Assembly (NCBI GenBank): GCA_024404505.1
Contig: JAKSPU010000016.1
Location: 1 to 34,455 of the forward strand
From: Clostridia bacterium
GTDB lineage: Bacteria; Bacillota; Clostridia; Oscillospirales; CAG-272
Length of the DNA stretch: 34,455 bases
Reading direction: 5' to 3'
In this document: one piece after another, positions 23,490 through 31,992 of the stretch
How positions within the stretch are numbered: position 1 is the stretch's first letter
How the letters are laid out: every line of letters starts with the position of its first letter
Program-made: the position numbers and the translations under genes
The notes under the pieces: model-generated
What the model saw: the letters and a program-made list of their open reading frames with translations, nothing else
Databases searched by the model: none
What the model was told of the DNA's origin: nothing

Positions 23490-25814
23490 TCAGAGGTTTA
23501 TGAAGTCCGGCAGGCCGTTGACGTAAGCGGTCAGATCTCCGGAAAGCCCCCTGAAGCCGTCCGCGACGTCGCCCCCGTTTGCGTGGATGACCGACGTATG
23601 GTCAGCCTCGGCGGGATATGAGAGCAGGTCGGTCCGGCAGAGGCGGTTGACCGTCCGGACGGAGCCGCTCTTATCGGTGAAGTCCATCAGCAGGATGCGT
23701 CCGGCGGCGGGAACGGTTACGGGAGTGCGGGAGAGGACTTCCGGCAGAAGGCCCGCGTCGGCAAGTATACGGCAGACGCTGCCGATCGTGACGACCTTCC
23801 GGTCGGCTGTCAGCGCGGTCAGGAGCGCGGGATCGCGGAACAGGATGCTGCCGTCCTCCTCGGACATGGCCAGCACGAGCATATCAGCCTGTCCGAGCGC
23901 CTGTACCAGTGTCTGCGCGGATGCCTGTGTGACGGTCGGGACAGGTGCGGGGGCTTCCGCCGGGCTGTCGGTATCCGTCTCCTCCGGCACGGGAGGCGTG
24001 ATCATCTCCACGCGGACCGGATGTATGACGCATCGGATGCCCCGGAGCGCGAGAGATGCAGACAGCGCCTTGAGATCGGCTTCGCGGTCCTTACGCAGGA
24101 CGGGCAGTACGGCGGTCGGCACGGCAGCTCTGACGGTCGTATCGGGGGTGGCGGGGGCGGACAGTGCGTCCGCCGTGTGCCGGATGGCGTCCCAATCCTC
24201 AGAGCCGTCGGACAGGGCGGGGCAGAGGAGCAGCGCGTCACAAGCGCCGCGATAGGCGGTCTGACGGACGGCGGGACCGCAGACGCACACCGTCAGGGAA
24301 TCCGTATCCTGCTCTGTCAGCGTGAAGCGCACGTCGGAGAAGGTGATCGGCAGCTTCAGCTCGCAGGAGACGCGGTACAGGCCGCACGCGGCTGCCCATA
24401 TCGTCCCGTCGGAGACGGGCATCTGTCCGTCCTTGGCGGGGGAGAGTTTTCTGCCGGTCAGCGTGACGGACAGCGACAGGCCGTCACGTCCGGTGCCGCG
24501 GGAAAGCGGACCGGCGATCGCGGCGAGGGATGCGCGGATGGCCCGCCGGCAGGCGGTGCCGTCGTCCGGCAGGACCTCGGTCACGACGGACAGCGCCGTA
24601 CCGGCTGCGGTGCAGGTATCGGGATACGCCGAGGTCACGGCAACGGTCTCGCATCCGGTCGGGGTGATCCCGTCCTCGCCCGCGCAGGGCAGAGGCAGAC
24701 GGAACAGCAGCGATCTTGTCATCGTACCGGAGTCCGGGGCCGGCACGGCAGCTTCCGGCAGACGGATGCGGCACAGCCGGGGCGCGGACAGCCCGCGCAA
24801 AAGGGACAGGCTGATGGCGGCGATCCGGTACTGTCCCTGCGATACGGTCAGGCGTCCGGTAGCCTCGACGGTGCCGAACACGGACGCTTTGAAGCCGTAC
24901 CGGCGGACCTCGTCGAAGAAGGGCCTGAGTCGGTCGGCGCGGAGACGCAGGATCAGCGTCAGGCGGCCCGAACCGGATACCACGCCTTCACCGCGGCACA
25001 CGCGTGTGACCGCGTCGGCGGCGCCGGTATCACACAGCCGTTCCAGCTTGACGGACAATCCGTCAAGGCCGTCGGCGGCGGCCATGAACAGGGGGCGGCC
25101 GTCAAGCGGGACGGCCTCGGCGATCAGCGGCGCGGGAGAAAGGATGCGGAGCAGCGTGTCCGCCGTCCGGACGTCAATATCCCGGACGAGAGCCAGCAGA
25201 TCGCCGGGCAGGGGTTTCAGCACCGGGCGGGGGGTGGAGCTTGTCAGAAGGTAAGGCGTGCCGTCTCCTGTCTGCAGCCTGACGACAGGCACGGCTGCGT
25301 CGTGCAGAGCGTGCGCGGCGGCGTCACTGCCGATGTACAGCTGCTTTTCGGGGGCGGCGGGACGCTCTCCCGTGCGGGTAAGCCAGCGTCCGGGCAGACC
25401 GAGCAGCTCGGGTACGGTGCAGGGCTCGCTGCCGCTCCCGTTCAGCAGGCGGCGGCGCTCCATGACGTCGGCCCAGACCGCGGCCATTTCGCCGCTGTCG
25501 GTGAGCATCTCTCCCGCGCCGACGCGCGCGGAGAGCTGTCCGGTCATCCGGACGCATTCGTCAAGCAGGCGCAGCTCGCCCACGGTGGGGTCACGATGCT
25601 CGAAGGAGGCGTAATGGCGGATGATGCGGTCCGTGAGCGCCCCGGTCATAGATGTGCCGAGGTCGCGGTTGAGGCTGTCTGACGCGGACGCGTCCAGCTG
25701 GCGGAAGCCGGATATGACGTGGCTCTCAAACGGGGGGACGTTGACCGTATTGACCGCAAAGGCGGTCGCGGGGGCAGCGGGCTGCTCCGAGGGGATATTC
25801 TGATTCTGATCCAT
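23490..25814 (-). CDS. Degenerate PurL-like (FGAM synthase-related) protein, function unknown
   Basis: 774 residues against about 1200-1250 for single-chain PurL. The similarity is by eye. HRDPTVGELRLLD (73-85) equals the PurL linker HRDPS-TEIRVLD, but the following DTYWSDHCRHTTF is lost. VPVVRLQTGDGTPYLLTSST then PRPVLKPLPG (175-204) lies where PurL has the NETHNHPTEIEPFGG site. RADRLRPFFDEVRRYGFKAS to about 340 matches an AIR-synthase C-domain. FRDPALLTAL to AGLLP (659-691) resembles the glutaminase part around GICNGFQ, but the nucleophile context is gone. The N-terminal FGAM domain is missing. The reading frame is open and has a good SD, so it looks maintained, perhaps as a binding or regulatory protein (inference). 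It lies 19 bases after mtaB. Confidence 0.65.
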   Translation of the reverse strand: MDQNQNIPSEQPAAPATAFAVNTVNVPPFESHVISGFRQLDASASDSLNRDLGTSMTGALTDRIIRHYASFEHRDPTVGELRLLDECVRMTGQLSARVGAGEMLTDSGEMAAVWADVMERRRLLNGSGSEPCTVPELLGLPGRWLTRTGERPAAPEKQLYIGSDAAAHALHDAAVPVVRLQTGDGTPYLLTSSTPRPVLKPLPGDLLALVRDIDVRTADTLLRILSPAPLIAEAVPLDGRPLFMAAADGLDGLSVKLERLCDTGAADAVTRVCRGEGVVSGSGRLTLILRLRADRLRPFFDEVRRYGFKASVFGTVEATGRLTVSQGQYRIAAISLSLLRGLSAPRLCRIRLPEAAVPAPDSGTMTRSLLFRLPLPCAGEDGITPTGCETVAVTSAYPDTCTAAGTALSVVTEVLPDDGTACRRAIRASLAAIAGPLSRGTGRDGLSLSVTLTGRKLSPAKDGQMPVSDGTIWAAACGLYRVSCELKLPITFSDVRFTLTEQDTDSLTVCVCGPAVRQTAYRGACDALLLCPALSDGSEDWDAIRHTADALSAPATPDTTVRAAVPTAVLPVLRKDREADLKALSASLALRGIRCVIHPVRVEMITPPVPEETDTDSPAEAPAPVPTVTQASAQTLVQALGQADMLVLAMSEEDGSILFRDPALLTALTADRKVVTIGSVCRILADAGLLPEVLSRTPVTVPAAGRILLMDFTDKSGSVRTVNRLCRTDLLSYPAEADHTSVIHANGGDVADGFRGLSGDLTAYVNGLPDFINL

Positions 25815-25833
25815 GATGATCCTTCCTTATCTA

Positions 25834-27162
25834 TCAAATAAGCTCGCCGAGCAGGAGATCTCCCTCCCGGCCTGTCAGGCGGACGGTTTGTTCCCGTCCC
25901 CGGATATTGACGCTGCTCCGGACCTTGACCTCCATGAACTCCGGCGTGTGTCCCGTGACGAAGTCCCCGTGGAAGCGCTCGAACAGCACGTCTGCCAGTA
26001 GACCGGCGGCCAGCCGTTCGTCCAGCAGGAGACCACCGGTCTCATCGGAGAGTGCGGACAGCCGCGCGGCGCGGTCTGCCTTCACGTCCGGGGGGATCTG
26101 GTCCGGCATGGCGGCGGCGGGCGTGTTTTTCCTCCGCGAGTACGGGAAAACGTGTATCTTCAAAAAGCGTACCCTGCGGGCAAAGTCCAGCGTTTCCTCA
26201 AAGTCGGCCTCCGTTTCGCCGGGGAAGCCAACGATCATGTCGGTCGTGAACTGTACGCCGGGGATCGCCCGGCGCAGCCGCTCCAGCGCGGCCAGCGCCT
26301 GATCGGCGTTGTACCGGCGTCTCATGCGGGCGAGCGTCCGGCTGCAGCCGCTCTGGACGGACAGATGAAAATGCGGTGCGAGGCACGCAAGTCCGGCGAT
26401 GCGTCCGACGAAGGACGGCGTCATGACCGACGGGTCCAGTGATCCCAGCCGCACGCGGCATATTCCGGGCAGGTCGTTGACAGCCGAGAGCAGCGTGCCG
26501 AGCGTCTGCCGCTCACCGTTCGGACCGGGATCGAGGTCCGCACCCCACGAGCCGGTCTCGATGCCGGTCAGCACGACCTCGCGGCATCCGGCTTCGCACA
26601 GGCCCGCGACTTCCCGCAGCACGTCGTCAGGCAGCTTGGAGCGCACGGGGCCGCGTGCGTCCGGAATGGCGCAGTAGGTGCAGCGGCAGGCACAGCCGTC
26701 CTCGATCTTGACGTCGGGGCGGATACGGTCGAAGCGTGTGATGGTCATGGGCTCGAAGGCACAGCCGTCCAGCGGCGGGACGCTGACGATCGGCGTACCG
26801 GTCTTTCGGCCCTGTGCCGTCAGTGACAGCGCCGCTGTGATCACGTCCAGCTTGTGCCGGTTTCCCACGAGCGCGTCCACGCCGGGAATGGCGGACAGCT
26901 CGTCGGCGTGCGCCTGTACGGAGCAGCCGGCCAGGATGACGTAAGCGCCGGGGTGGCGCTTGATGAGGCCCCGCACGGTCTGCCGGGCGGTTTTGTCCGA
27001 GGCGGCTGTGACCGTGCAGGTGTTGATCACGTAAAGGTCGCAGTCCTCGTGCGAAGGGCGGATGATGAAGCCGGCCTTCTCCAGCGCTTCGGCTATGGCT
27101 TCGGATTCGTAGCGGTTGACCTTGCAGCCTTCGGTCAGTATGGCAGCGGTGAATGCGGACAC
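25834..27162 (-). CDS. mtaB: tRNA t6A37 methylthiotransferase MtaB
   Basis: 442 residues from a GTG at 27162, chosen because AAAGGAG lies six bases upstream and the family N-terminus starts there; a longer reading to 27246 runs into repeat copy C. The UPF0004 cluster cysteines are Cys13 (GCKVN), Cys49 (NTCTV) and Cys80 (AGCSVQ). The radical-SAM motif CxxxCxxC is Cys157, Cys161 and Cys164 in EDGCACRCTYC, followed by IPDARGPVRS, typical of MtaB rather than MiaB. A TRAM-like tail ends the protein. The enzyme adds a methylthio group to t6A37 in tRNAs reading ANN codons. The PurL-like gene follows in the same direction. Confidence 0.92.
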   Translation of the reverse strand: MSAFTAAILTEGCKVNRYESEAIAEALEKAGFIIRPSHEDCDLYVINTCTVTAASDKTARQTVRGLIKRHPGAYVILAGCSVQAHADELSAIPGVDALVGNRHKLDVITAALSLTAQGRKTGTPIVSVPPLDGCAFEPMTITRFDRIRPDVKIEDGCACRCTYCAIPDARGPVRSKLPDDVLREVAGLCEAGCREVVLTGIETGSWGADLDPGPNGERQTLGTLLSAVNDLPGICRVRLGSLDPSVMTPSFVGRIAGLACLAPHFHLSVQSGCSRTLARMRRRYNADQALAALERLRRAIPGVQFTTDMIVGFPGETEADFEETLDFARRVRFLKIHVFPYSRRKNTPAAAMPDQIPPDVKADRAARLSALSDETGGLLLDERLAAGLLADVLFERFHGDFVTGHTPEFMEVKVRSSVNIRGREQTVRLTGREGDLLLGELI

Positions 27163-27206
27163 GGCGGACTCCTTTCTCTTATGCAGGCTTGTATATATAT
27201 GCTCGT

Positions 27207-27397
27207 GGGGCTCTGCCCCGCGCCCAGGCAGGGCTCTGCCCAGCACATTCTGAAGGGCAAGCCCTTCAGACGCTTAAGCCCTTCTTGAAAGAAGGGCTTA
27301 AGAATCCCAAGAACTTTTATACAGGGTAAAGAATAACAGAGGTTCGGTTTACGCCGGACGGGATTGGTGGGTGCCGTCGTGGGCGCCCACCTTTCTC
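27207..27397 (+). repeat. Composite hairpin repeat, copy C
   Basis: In order: GGGGCTCTGCCCC (27207-27219); GGGCTCTGCCC (27231-27241); TCTGAAGGGC/GCCCTTCAGA (27249-27270); the CTTAAG-bounded hairpin (27273-27302); CCAAGAACTTTT; GGTTTACGCC; and a terminator-like hairpin (27366-27391) followed by TTTCTC. It is the most complete copy. It lies between divergent mtaB and upp, so here it does not follow a gene on its own strand. Confidence 0.85.
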
Positions 27398-27608
27398 ATA
27401 AACACCTACGCGGGGCCCCTTGCCCCGCTCGGGTTCTCGCGCACCTTGGTGCGCTACACGCCGGTGTGCCGGATCCGTGCAGACTCGGGGAACGACGAAA
27501 AACACGGAGGATCTATTTTTCTCCTTCCATTGTATCACGCAGCCCGGATAATGTAAATACGCAAGTTGTAAAACTTTTTTGAAAAAGCAAAATATTTCGT
27601 CACAGGTC
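27398..27608. other. Non-coding spacer upstream of upp
   Basis: No gene is supported. It has several short GC palindromes (for example near 27413-27430 and 27450-27465) and then becomes AT-rich from about 27540 up to the upp promoter. No RNA gene is recognised. Confidence 0.5.
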
Positions 27609-27637
27609 TTGCAAAAACGGAAAAAAGAGAGTATAAT
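27609..27637 (+). promoter_or_regulatory. Sigma-A promoter of upp
   Basis: TTGCAA (27609-27614), 17 bases, TATAAT (27632-27637), preceded by an AT-rich stretch. The leader of about 105 bases shows no clear PyrR site. Confidence 0.8.
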
Positions 27638-27747
27638 AATCAAAGTATGACGTAAGGACGGACAGCCGGAGACAGAGTGACCCGTGTGTCCGCGTTTTGT
27701 GCGCCCGGATAAACAGGATTTTTTATTAGAACGAAGGAGATATAATC

Positions 27748-28377
27748 ATGAGTGAGCTGCACGTTATCGACCATCCCCTGATCACCCACAAGCTTTCCAT
27801 CATGCGCAACAAGAAGACCGGCTCGAAGGATTTCCGCGAGCTGCTCAATGAGATCGCCATGCTCATGGGCTATGAGGTCTTCCGCGATCTTCCCATGGAG
27901 GAGATCACCATCGAGACCCCCATCTGCAAGACCAAGGCCAAGGTCATCGCCGGCCGTAAGCTGGCCATCGTGCCCATCCTCCGTGCCGGTCTCGGCATGG
28001 TGGACGGTCTTCAGAGCCTCGTGCCGGTCGCCAAGGTCGGTCACATCGGTATGTACCGCGATCCCGAGACGCATAAGCCCGTCGAATACTACTGCAAGCT
28101 GCCCGCCGACGTGCAGGACCGTCTGGTCGTGCTGGTCGACCCCATGCTGGCAACCGGCGGCTCCGCCGCGGATGCTCTGACCAAACTCAAGGAGCACGGA
28201 TGCCGCAACATCCGCTTCATGTGCCTCGTGGCCGCTCCCGAGGGCGTCAAGGTCGTGCAGGAGCAGCATCCCGACGTCGAGATCTTCTGCGCCGCGCTGG
28301 ATGACCACCTCAACGAGAACGCCTACATCGTGCCCGGTCTCGGCGACGCCGGTGACCGTATCTTCGGCACTCTGTAA
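27748..28377 (+). CDS. upp: Uracil phosphoribosyltransferase
   Basis: 209 residues, full length. The PRPP loop is [16 protein letters not shown] (about 129-144), and the uracil-binding end is [16 protein letters not shown]. It makes UMP from uracil and PRPP in pyrimidine salvage. SD GAAGGAGA precedes the ATG. The biased codon use (Lys AAG) suggests strong expression. No uracil permease gene is adjacent. Confidence 0.98.
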   Translation: MSELHVIDHPLITHKLSIMRNKKTGSKDFRELLNEIAMLMGYEVFRDLPMEEITIETPICKTKAKVIAGRKLAIVPILRAGLGMVDGLQSLVPVAKVGHIGMYRDPETHKPVEYYCKLPADVQDRLVVLVDPMLATGGSAADALTKLKEHGCRNIRFMCLVAAPEGVKVVQEQHPDVEIFCAALDDHLNENAYIVPGLGDAGDRIFGTL

Positions 28378-28396
28378 GTTTTACATGATCCGCATC

Positions 28397-28429
28397 ACGG
28401 GCTGCTGCCGCATCACGGCGGCAGCCCGT
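28397..28429 (+). terminator. Hairpin between upp and the pseudouridine synthase gene
   Basis: Fourteen-base arms (28397-28410 with 28416-28429) pair with one G-T wobble around a five-base loop. No T-run follows, so it is more likely a partial terminator or mRNA 3' stabiliser than a full stop. No new promoter is visible before the next gene. Confidence 0.6.
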
Positions 28430-28454
28430 ATCCGTTGCATGAAAGGAGGATCCC

Positions 28455-29591
28455 ATGAGGATCCTGACTGTCAGGAAAAACGACGCCGGTCAGCGTCTGG
28501 ATAAGTTTCTGACCAAGGCCGTCAAGGGACTGCCCATGTCCCTGATGTACAAGTATATCCGCACGAAGAAGATCAAGGTCAACCGCACGCGTGCTGAGCA
28601 GAGCCAGATCCTCTGCGAGGGAGACGAGGTACAGCTCTTCATCAAGGAGGAGTTTTTTGATGTCCCCTCCAAGGACACCGGCGCCCTGTCCGCGATCACG
28701 CCAAAGCTGGATATCGTTTACGAGGACGAGCATATCCTGCTGCTCAACAAGCGGCCCGGCGTGCTGGTCCACGACGACGCGGAGGGCGGTGAGAACACGC
28801 TCATCCTGCACGTGCAGGCGTATCTGACCGGCAAGGGCGAATACGATCCCGAAAACGAGCAATCCTTTGCGCCCGCGCTTTGCAACCGCATCGACCGCAA
28901 TACCGGCGGTATGGTCATTGCCGCCAAGGACGCAGAGGCGCTCCGCGTCATGAACCGTCTGATCCGCGAGGATGAGCTGTCAAAATTCTACCTCTGTCTC
29001 GCGCACGGGCGCATGGAGATGCCGCGCGCGGAGCTGCGCGGCTGGCTCCGCAAGGACAGCGCCGACAACCTTGTCCGCGTGGAGAATCGTGAATTCCCCG
29101 GCTCGAAGGAGATCATCACCCGGTACCGCGTCGTGGACGAGGGAACGCTTGACGGAGAGCCCGTTTCGCTGCTCGAGATCGAGCTGGTCACGGGGCGCAC
29201 GCATCAGATCCGCGCCCATCTGGCCCATATCGGACACCCGCTGATCGGTGACGGCAAATACGGCGTCAACAGGGACGACAAGAAGTCCGGCTTCAAGTTT
29301 CAGGCACTGTACGCCTACCGTCTCCGTTTCGACGTCAAGGGGGAAGGGGAGTGCCTCTCCTATCTCCGCGGCAAAGAGTTCCGCATCCCCGCGGACCGCA
29401 TCTGGTTCACCGAGGACTTTGACCTGACCGCACTCGGGCGCGAGGACGGCAGCCCCCTGCCGGTATACCGCGCCAAGGCCCCCGCGGGCCGGACCGCGGG
29501 TCCCGCGCAGAGCAGACCGACAGGCACCAGACCGGCAGGCGGAAAACCGACAGGCAGTAAGCCGGCAGGCAGAAAGGACGGACGCAAATGA
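28455..29591 (+). CDS. RluA-family 23S rRNA pseudouridine synthase
   Basis: 378 residues. An S4 RNA-binding domain covers about 10-65. The catalytic domain has CNRIDRNTGGM with the nucleophile Asp147, then VTGRTHQIRAHLAHIGHPLIGDGKYG. The usual HRLD reads NRID, as in some clostridial members. After about 340 there is a low-complexity Pro/Gly/Arg/Lys tail, partly made of a 15-base unit repeated four times (29514-29573), which may bind RNA. SD AAAGGAGGA precedes the ATG. Its stop overlaps the lnt start (ATGA). Confidence 0.93.
   Translation: MRILTVRKNDAGQRLDKFLTKAVKGLPMSLMYKYIRTKKIKVNRTRAEQSQILCEGDEVQLFIKEEFFDVPSKDTGALSAITPKLDIVYEDEHILLLNKRPGVLVHDDAEGGENTLILHVQAYLTGKGEYDPENEQSFAPALCNRIDRNTGGMVIAAKDAEALRVMNRLIREDELSKFYLCLAHGRMEMPRAELRGWLRKDSADNLVRVENREFPGSKEIITRYRVVDEGTLDGEPVSLLEIELVTGRTHQIRAHLAHIGHPLIGDGKYGVNRDDKKSGFKFQALYAYRLRFDVKGEGECLSYLRGKEFRIPADRIWFTEDFDLTALGREDGSPLPVYRAKAPAGRTAGPAQSRPTGTRPAGGKPTGSKPAGRKDGRK
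29514..29573 (+). repeat. Four tandem 15-base units inside the pseudouridine synthase tail
   Basis: The units encode RPTGT, RPAGG, KPTGS and KPAGR. Each has the core CCG(A/G)CAGGC. Confidence 0.8.
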
Positions 29592-31231
29592 ACGGAATGA
29601 CCGACAGGATACGCGCTCTGCCCAAATGGGCGTTCTGGCTGCTGCTGCTCGCCGGACCCGTTCTGGCCGGATTTACCGTCATGTTCCCGGCGATCGGGCT
29701 GCTGGAGTGGATCGCCATGATCCCGTCCGGGCTGATCGTACTGACGCTGGCCTCGGACGAGTCCGTCCGGTACCGGAAGCTGTATTGGTACGGGCTGGCG
29801 TTCTTTGAAAGCTATTTTCTCGTTATCTTCCACTGGTTTCTGTATATGTACCCGCTGACCTTTGCGGGGCTGTCGGACGCAGCCTCCGTGGTCGTCGTGG
29901 TCGTCGCGTGGCTCGGGCTGTCGATGTTTCAGGCGGTCGGAGCGGCTGTCATTTTCCCGCTGTTCGCGCTGGCGGTGCGGGGGAAGTGGCTGGCCCGTCA
30001 TACGCTGATCCATCCGTTCCTGTTTGCCGCCATGTGGACGGTTCTGGAATGGTGGCAGGCTAACAGCGGCTGGTCCGGCGTGCCGTGGGGACGACTGCCG
30101 CTCGGGCAGACCGGGATGCTGATCACGGTCGAGTCCGCTGCGTACTTCGGGACGTATTTCGTCACCTTCCTCATGCTGTCCGTCGGCATGATCCTTTCGG
30201 ACCTCATGCTGCACCCCGACCGCAGGCGTCTGTGCGGGATCCTCGCGGCGTCCATGTTCCTCGGCAATCTCGCGCTGGGCGGCGTCAGGATGCTGACCTA
30301 CCGCGATGAGGGGCAGCCCGTGACCGTTGCCGCGGCGCAGGGCAATATGTCGTCGCTCGACAAATGGAGCGGCGGTGCTTCCAACCGGGCGGAAACCATC
30401 TACGGAGACCTGATCCGCAAGGCAGCCGCGGAGGGAGCCGTTCTGGTCGTCACGCCGGAGACCTGTTTCCCTGTCCATTATGAATACAATCCGACGCTGC
30501 AAAGCACCCTTTACGGGCTGGCGGAGGAAACGGACGCCGTCATTCTGGCCGGCGTGTTCACGAGCGGCACGGGAGACGATGCCGGACGGGACTTCAACTC
30601 CGTCGTAGCCGTACTGCCGGACGGCACCACGGATCCCGTGATCTACAACAAGCGCAGCCCCGTGCCGTTCGGTGAATTCGTACCGTGGCGGCCTGTCATC
30701 ATGTTCCTGATCCCGCCGCTGGCCGAGGTCGGGATGCTGGATGCCGATCTCCTGATCGGCGAGGACAGCGTGGTCTTCGACCTGCCCGCCGGCAAGGTCG
30801 GTTCCATGATCTGCTTCGACTCGATCTACGAGACCAACGCGCTCGACAGTGTGCGGAACGGGGCGGAGCTGCTGGCCGTGTCCACGAACGATTCTTGGTT
30901 CCGCGACTCCCGCGGTGTGTGGATGCACAATGCGCAGTCCGCGCTGCGTGCCATCGAAACGGGCCGGTACGTGATCCGCTCGGGCAACACGGGCGTATCC
31001 TCGTTGATCACGCCGCTCGGCAAGGTCGAGGAAAAGCTCGATCCTCTGCTGACCGGATACGTTGCCGGGGACGTGTATATGAATCAATCGCGGACGCTGT
31101 ACAGCGTGACCGGCAATATTTTCGCGTACCTGTGCATCGCCTTCTGCGCCGCCTGCGTGCTGGCGGCACCGGCGGAGGCGGTTATTGACCGGATCCGGCG
31201 GAAGAAGTCGGAACGGCTGAACGAAACGTGA
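29588..31231 (+). CDS. lnt: Apolipoprotein N-acyltransferase
   Basis: 547 residues. About six to seven membrane segments (12-230) precede the nitrilase domain (about 243-480), and a last membrane segment follows near 505-530. The catalytic triad is present: Glu291 (TPETCFP), Lys355 (YNKRSPVPFGEFVP) and Cys409 (MICFDSIYE). In E. coli the order is Glu267, Lys335, Cys387. Lnt adds the third acyl chain to lipoproteins at the outer face of the membrane. Its start overlaps the preceding stop by four bases. Two lipoprotein genes follow directly, though each has its own promoter. A classical Lnt is uncommon in single-membrane Bacillota. Confidence 0.93.
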   Translation: MNGMTDRIRALPKWAFWLLLLAGPVLAGFTVMFPAIGLLEWIAMIPSGLIVLTLASDESVRYRKLYWYGLAFFESYFLVIFHWFLYMYPLTFAGLSDAASVVVVVVAWLGLSMFQAVGAAVIFPLFALAVRGKWLARHTLIHPFLFAAMWTVLEWWQANSGWSGVPWGRLPLGQTGMLITVESAAYFGTYFVTFLMLSVGMILSDLMLHPDRRRLCGILAASMFLGNLALGGVRMLTYRDEGQPVTVAAAQGNMSSLDKWSGGASNRAETIYGDLIRKAAAEGAVLVVTPETCFPVHYEYNPTLQSTLYGLAEETDAVILAGVFTSGTGDDAGRDFNSVVAVLPDGTTDPVIYNKRSPVPFGEFVPWRPVIMFLIPPLAEVGMLDADLLIGEDSVVFDLPAGKVGSMICFDSIYETNALDSVRNGAELLAVSTNDSWFRDSRGVWMHNAQSALRAIETGRYVIRSGNTGVSSLITPLGKVEEKLDPLLTGYVAGDVYMNQSRTLYSVTGNIFAYLCIAFCAACVLAAPAEAVIDRIRRKKSERLNET

Positions 31232-31250
31232 ACCTCTGTGGGATAAGCCC

Positions 31251-31279
31251 TTGACTTTCCGTCCGTATTCATGTATAAT
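31251..31279 (+). promoter_or_regulatory. Sigma-A promoter of the small lipoprotein gene
   Basis: TTGACT (31251-31256), 17 bases, TATAAT (31274-31279), 56 bases before the start codon. Confidence 0.85.
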
Positions 31280-31335
31280 ATGGGGGAGAGCGGTGCTTCC
31301 GCTCCCGGAATCAAATCAACAAAGGAGAGATCATC

Positions 31336-31668
31336 ATGAAAAAGTCTGTCAAGTTCATCGCGCTGGCGCTGGCACTTCTGTCCGTCATGCTCGTCTTCGC
31401 TTCCTGCGCGAAAAAGGTCAAGGGTGGTACCTACGAGGGTCCGACCGCAACCTTCACCTTCAAGGGCGGCAAGGTCGATGTCAAGGGCCTGACCGGCTCT
31501 GCGTCCGGCAAGTATGAGATCAAGGACGGCAAGATCACCATCACGCTCGAAGAGTATGAGGGCGGCGCCATCAGCGAGGCCGCTATGAAGGTCTACGACG
31601 GCTCCTTCAACTACGAGGAGACCGACGCCGGCATCAAGATCGGCGGCGTTGAGTATAAAAAGAAGTGA
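31336..31668 (+). CDS. Small secreted lipoprotein, unknown function
   Basis: 110 residues. The signal peptide has a KK start and hydrophobic core (8-20), and the lipobox VFASC puts the lipid on Cys24. The mature part is about 86 residues of short beta strands with repeated GGKVDVKG- and DGKITITL-like turns, as in small beta-barrel or META/DUF5640-type lipoproteins (weak resemblance only). SD AAAGGAGA precedes the ATG. It is a one-gene unit between its own promoter and terminator. The biased codons suggest it is abundant. Confidence 0.88.
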   Translation: MKKSVKFIALALALLSVMLVFASCAKKVKGGTYEGPTATFTFKGGKVDVKGLTGSASGKYEIKDGKITITLEEYEGGAISEAAMKVYDGSFNYEETDAGIKIGGVEYKKK

Positions 31669-31673
31669 TTCCC

Positions 31674-31706
31674 GAAGCCCGCGGCGTCAGCCGCGGGCTT
31701 CTTTTT
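31674..31706 (+). terminator. Strong intrinsic terminator after the small lipoprotein gene
   Basis: GAAGCCCGCGG (31674-31684) pairs perfectly with CCGCGGGCTTC (31691-31701), six-base loop, then TTTTT. Confidence 0.95.
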
Positions 31707-31736
31707 GTGGGGGAGACGTGCGGGCAAGGACGCGCC

Positions 31737-31879
31737 GGGGCTTTGCCCCGGACCCTGAGGACGCGATGCAGGGCTCTGCCCTGCACCCGCTTAAGCCCTT
31801 CTTGAAAGAAGGGCTTAAGAATCCCAAGAACTTTAATACAGGGGAAAGATTAACCGAGATTCGGTTTACGCCGAACAGG
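31737..31879 (+). repeat. Composite hairpin repeat, copy D
   Basis: GGGGCTTTGCCCC (31737-31749), TGCAGGGC/GCCCTGCA (31767-31785), the CTTAAG-bounded hairpin (31790-31819), CCAAGAACTTTAATACAGGG, and GGTTTACGCCGAAC. The terminator part seen in copies B and C is missing. It fills most of the gap between the two lipoprotein genes. Confidence 0.85.
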
Positions 31880-31930
31880 ACGATCATGGATTATGGCATC
31901 ACCATTTTTTCCTTTCGCCGTCAAATACCC

Positions 31931-31959
31931 TTGCAAACGGAACGGAAGTGTGATATAAT
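31931..31959 (+). promoter_or_regulatory. Sigma-A promoter of the esterase-like lipoprotein gene
   Basis: TTGCAA (31931-31936), 17 bases, TATAAT (31954-31959), 33 bases before the start codon. Confidence 0.85.
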
Positions 31960-31992
31960 GATGAAAAATCAACCCCGCAAGGAGGATCTGCC

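Noticed and set aside
24021-25682. 553-codon plus-strand open frame opposite the PurL-like gene
   Set aside because: His/Arg/Gln/Gly-rich antisense composition, no SD; the minus frame shows PurL-like order and a good SD.
27163-27246. N-terminal extension of MtaB to 27246
   Set aside because: It lies partly in repeat copy C; GTG at 27162 has an SD and starts at the family N-terminus.
27207-27302. CRISPR array or riboswitch in the repeated palindromes
   Set aside because: Repeats are dispersed, palindromic and differ between copies, with no spacers; no known riboswitch core was seen.
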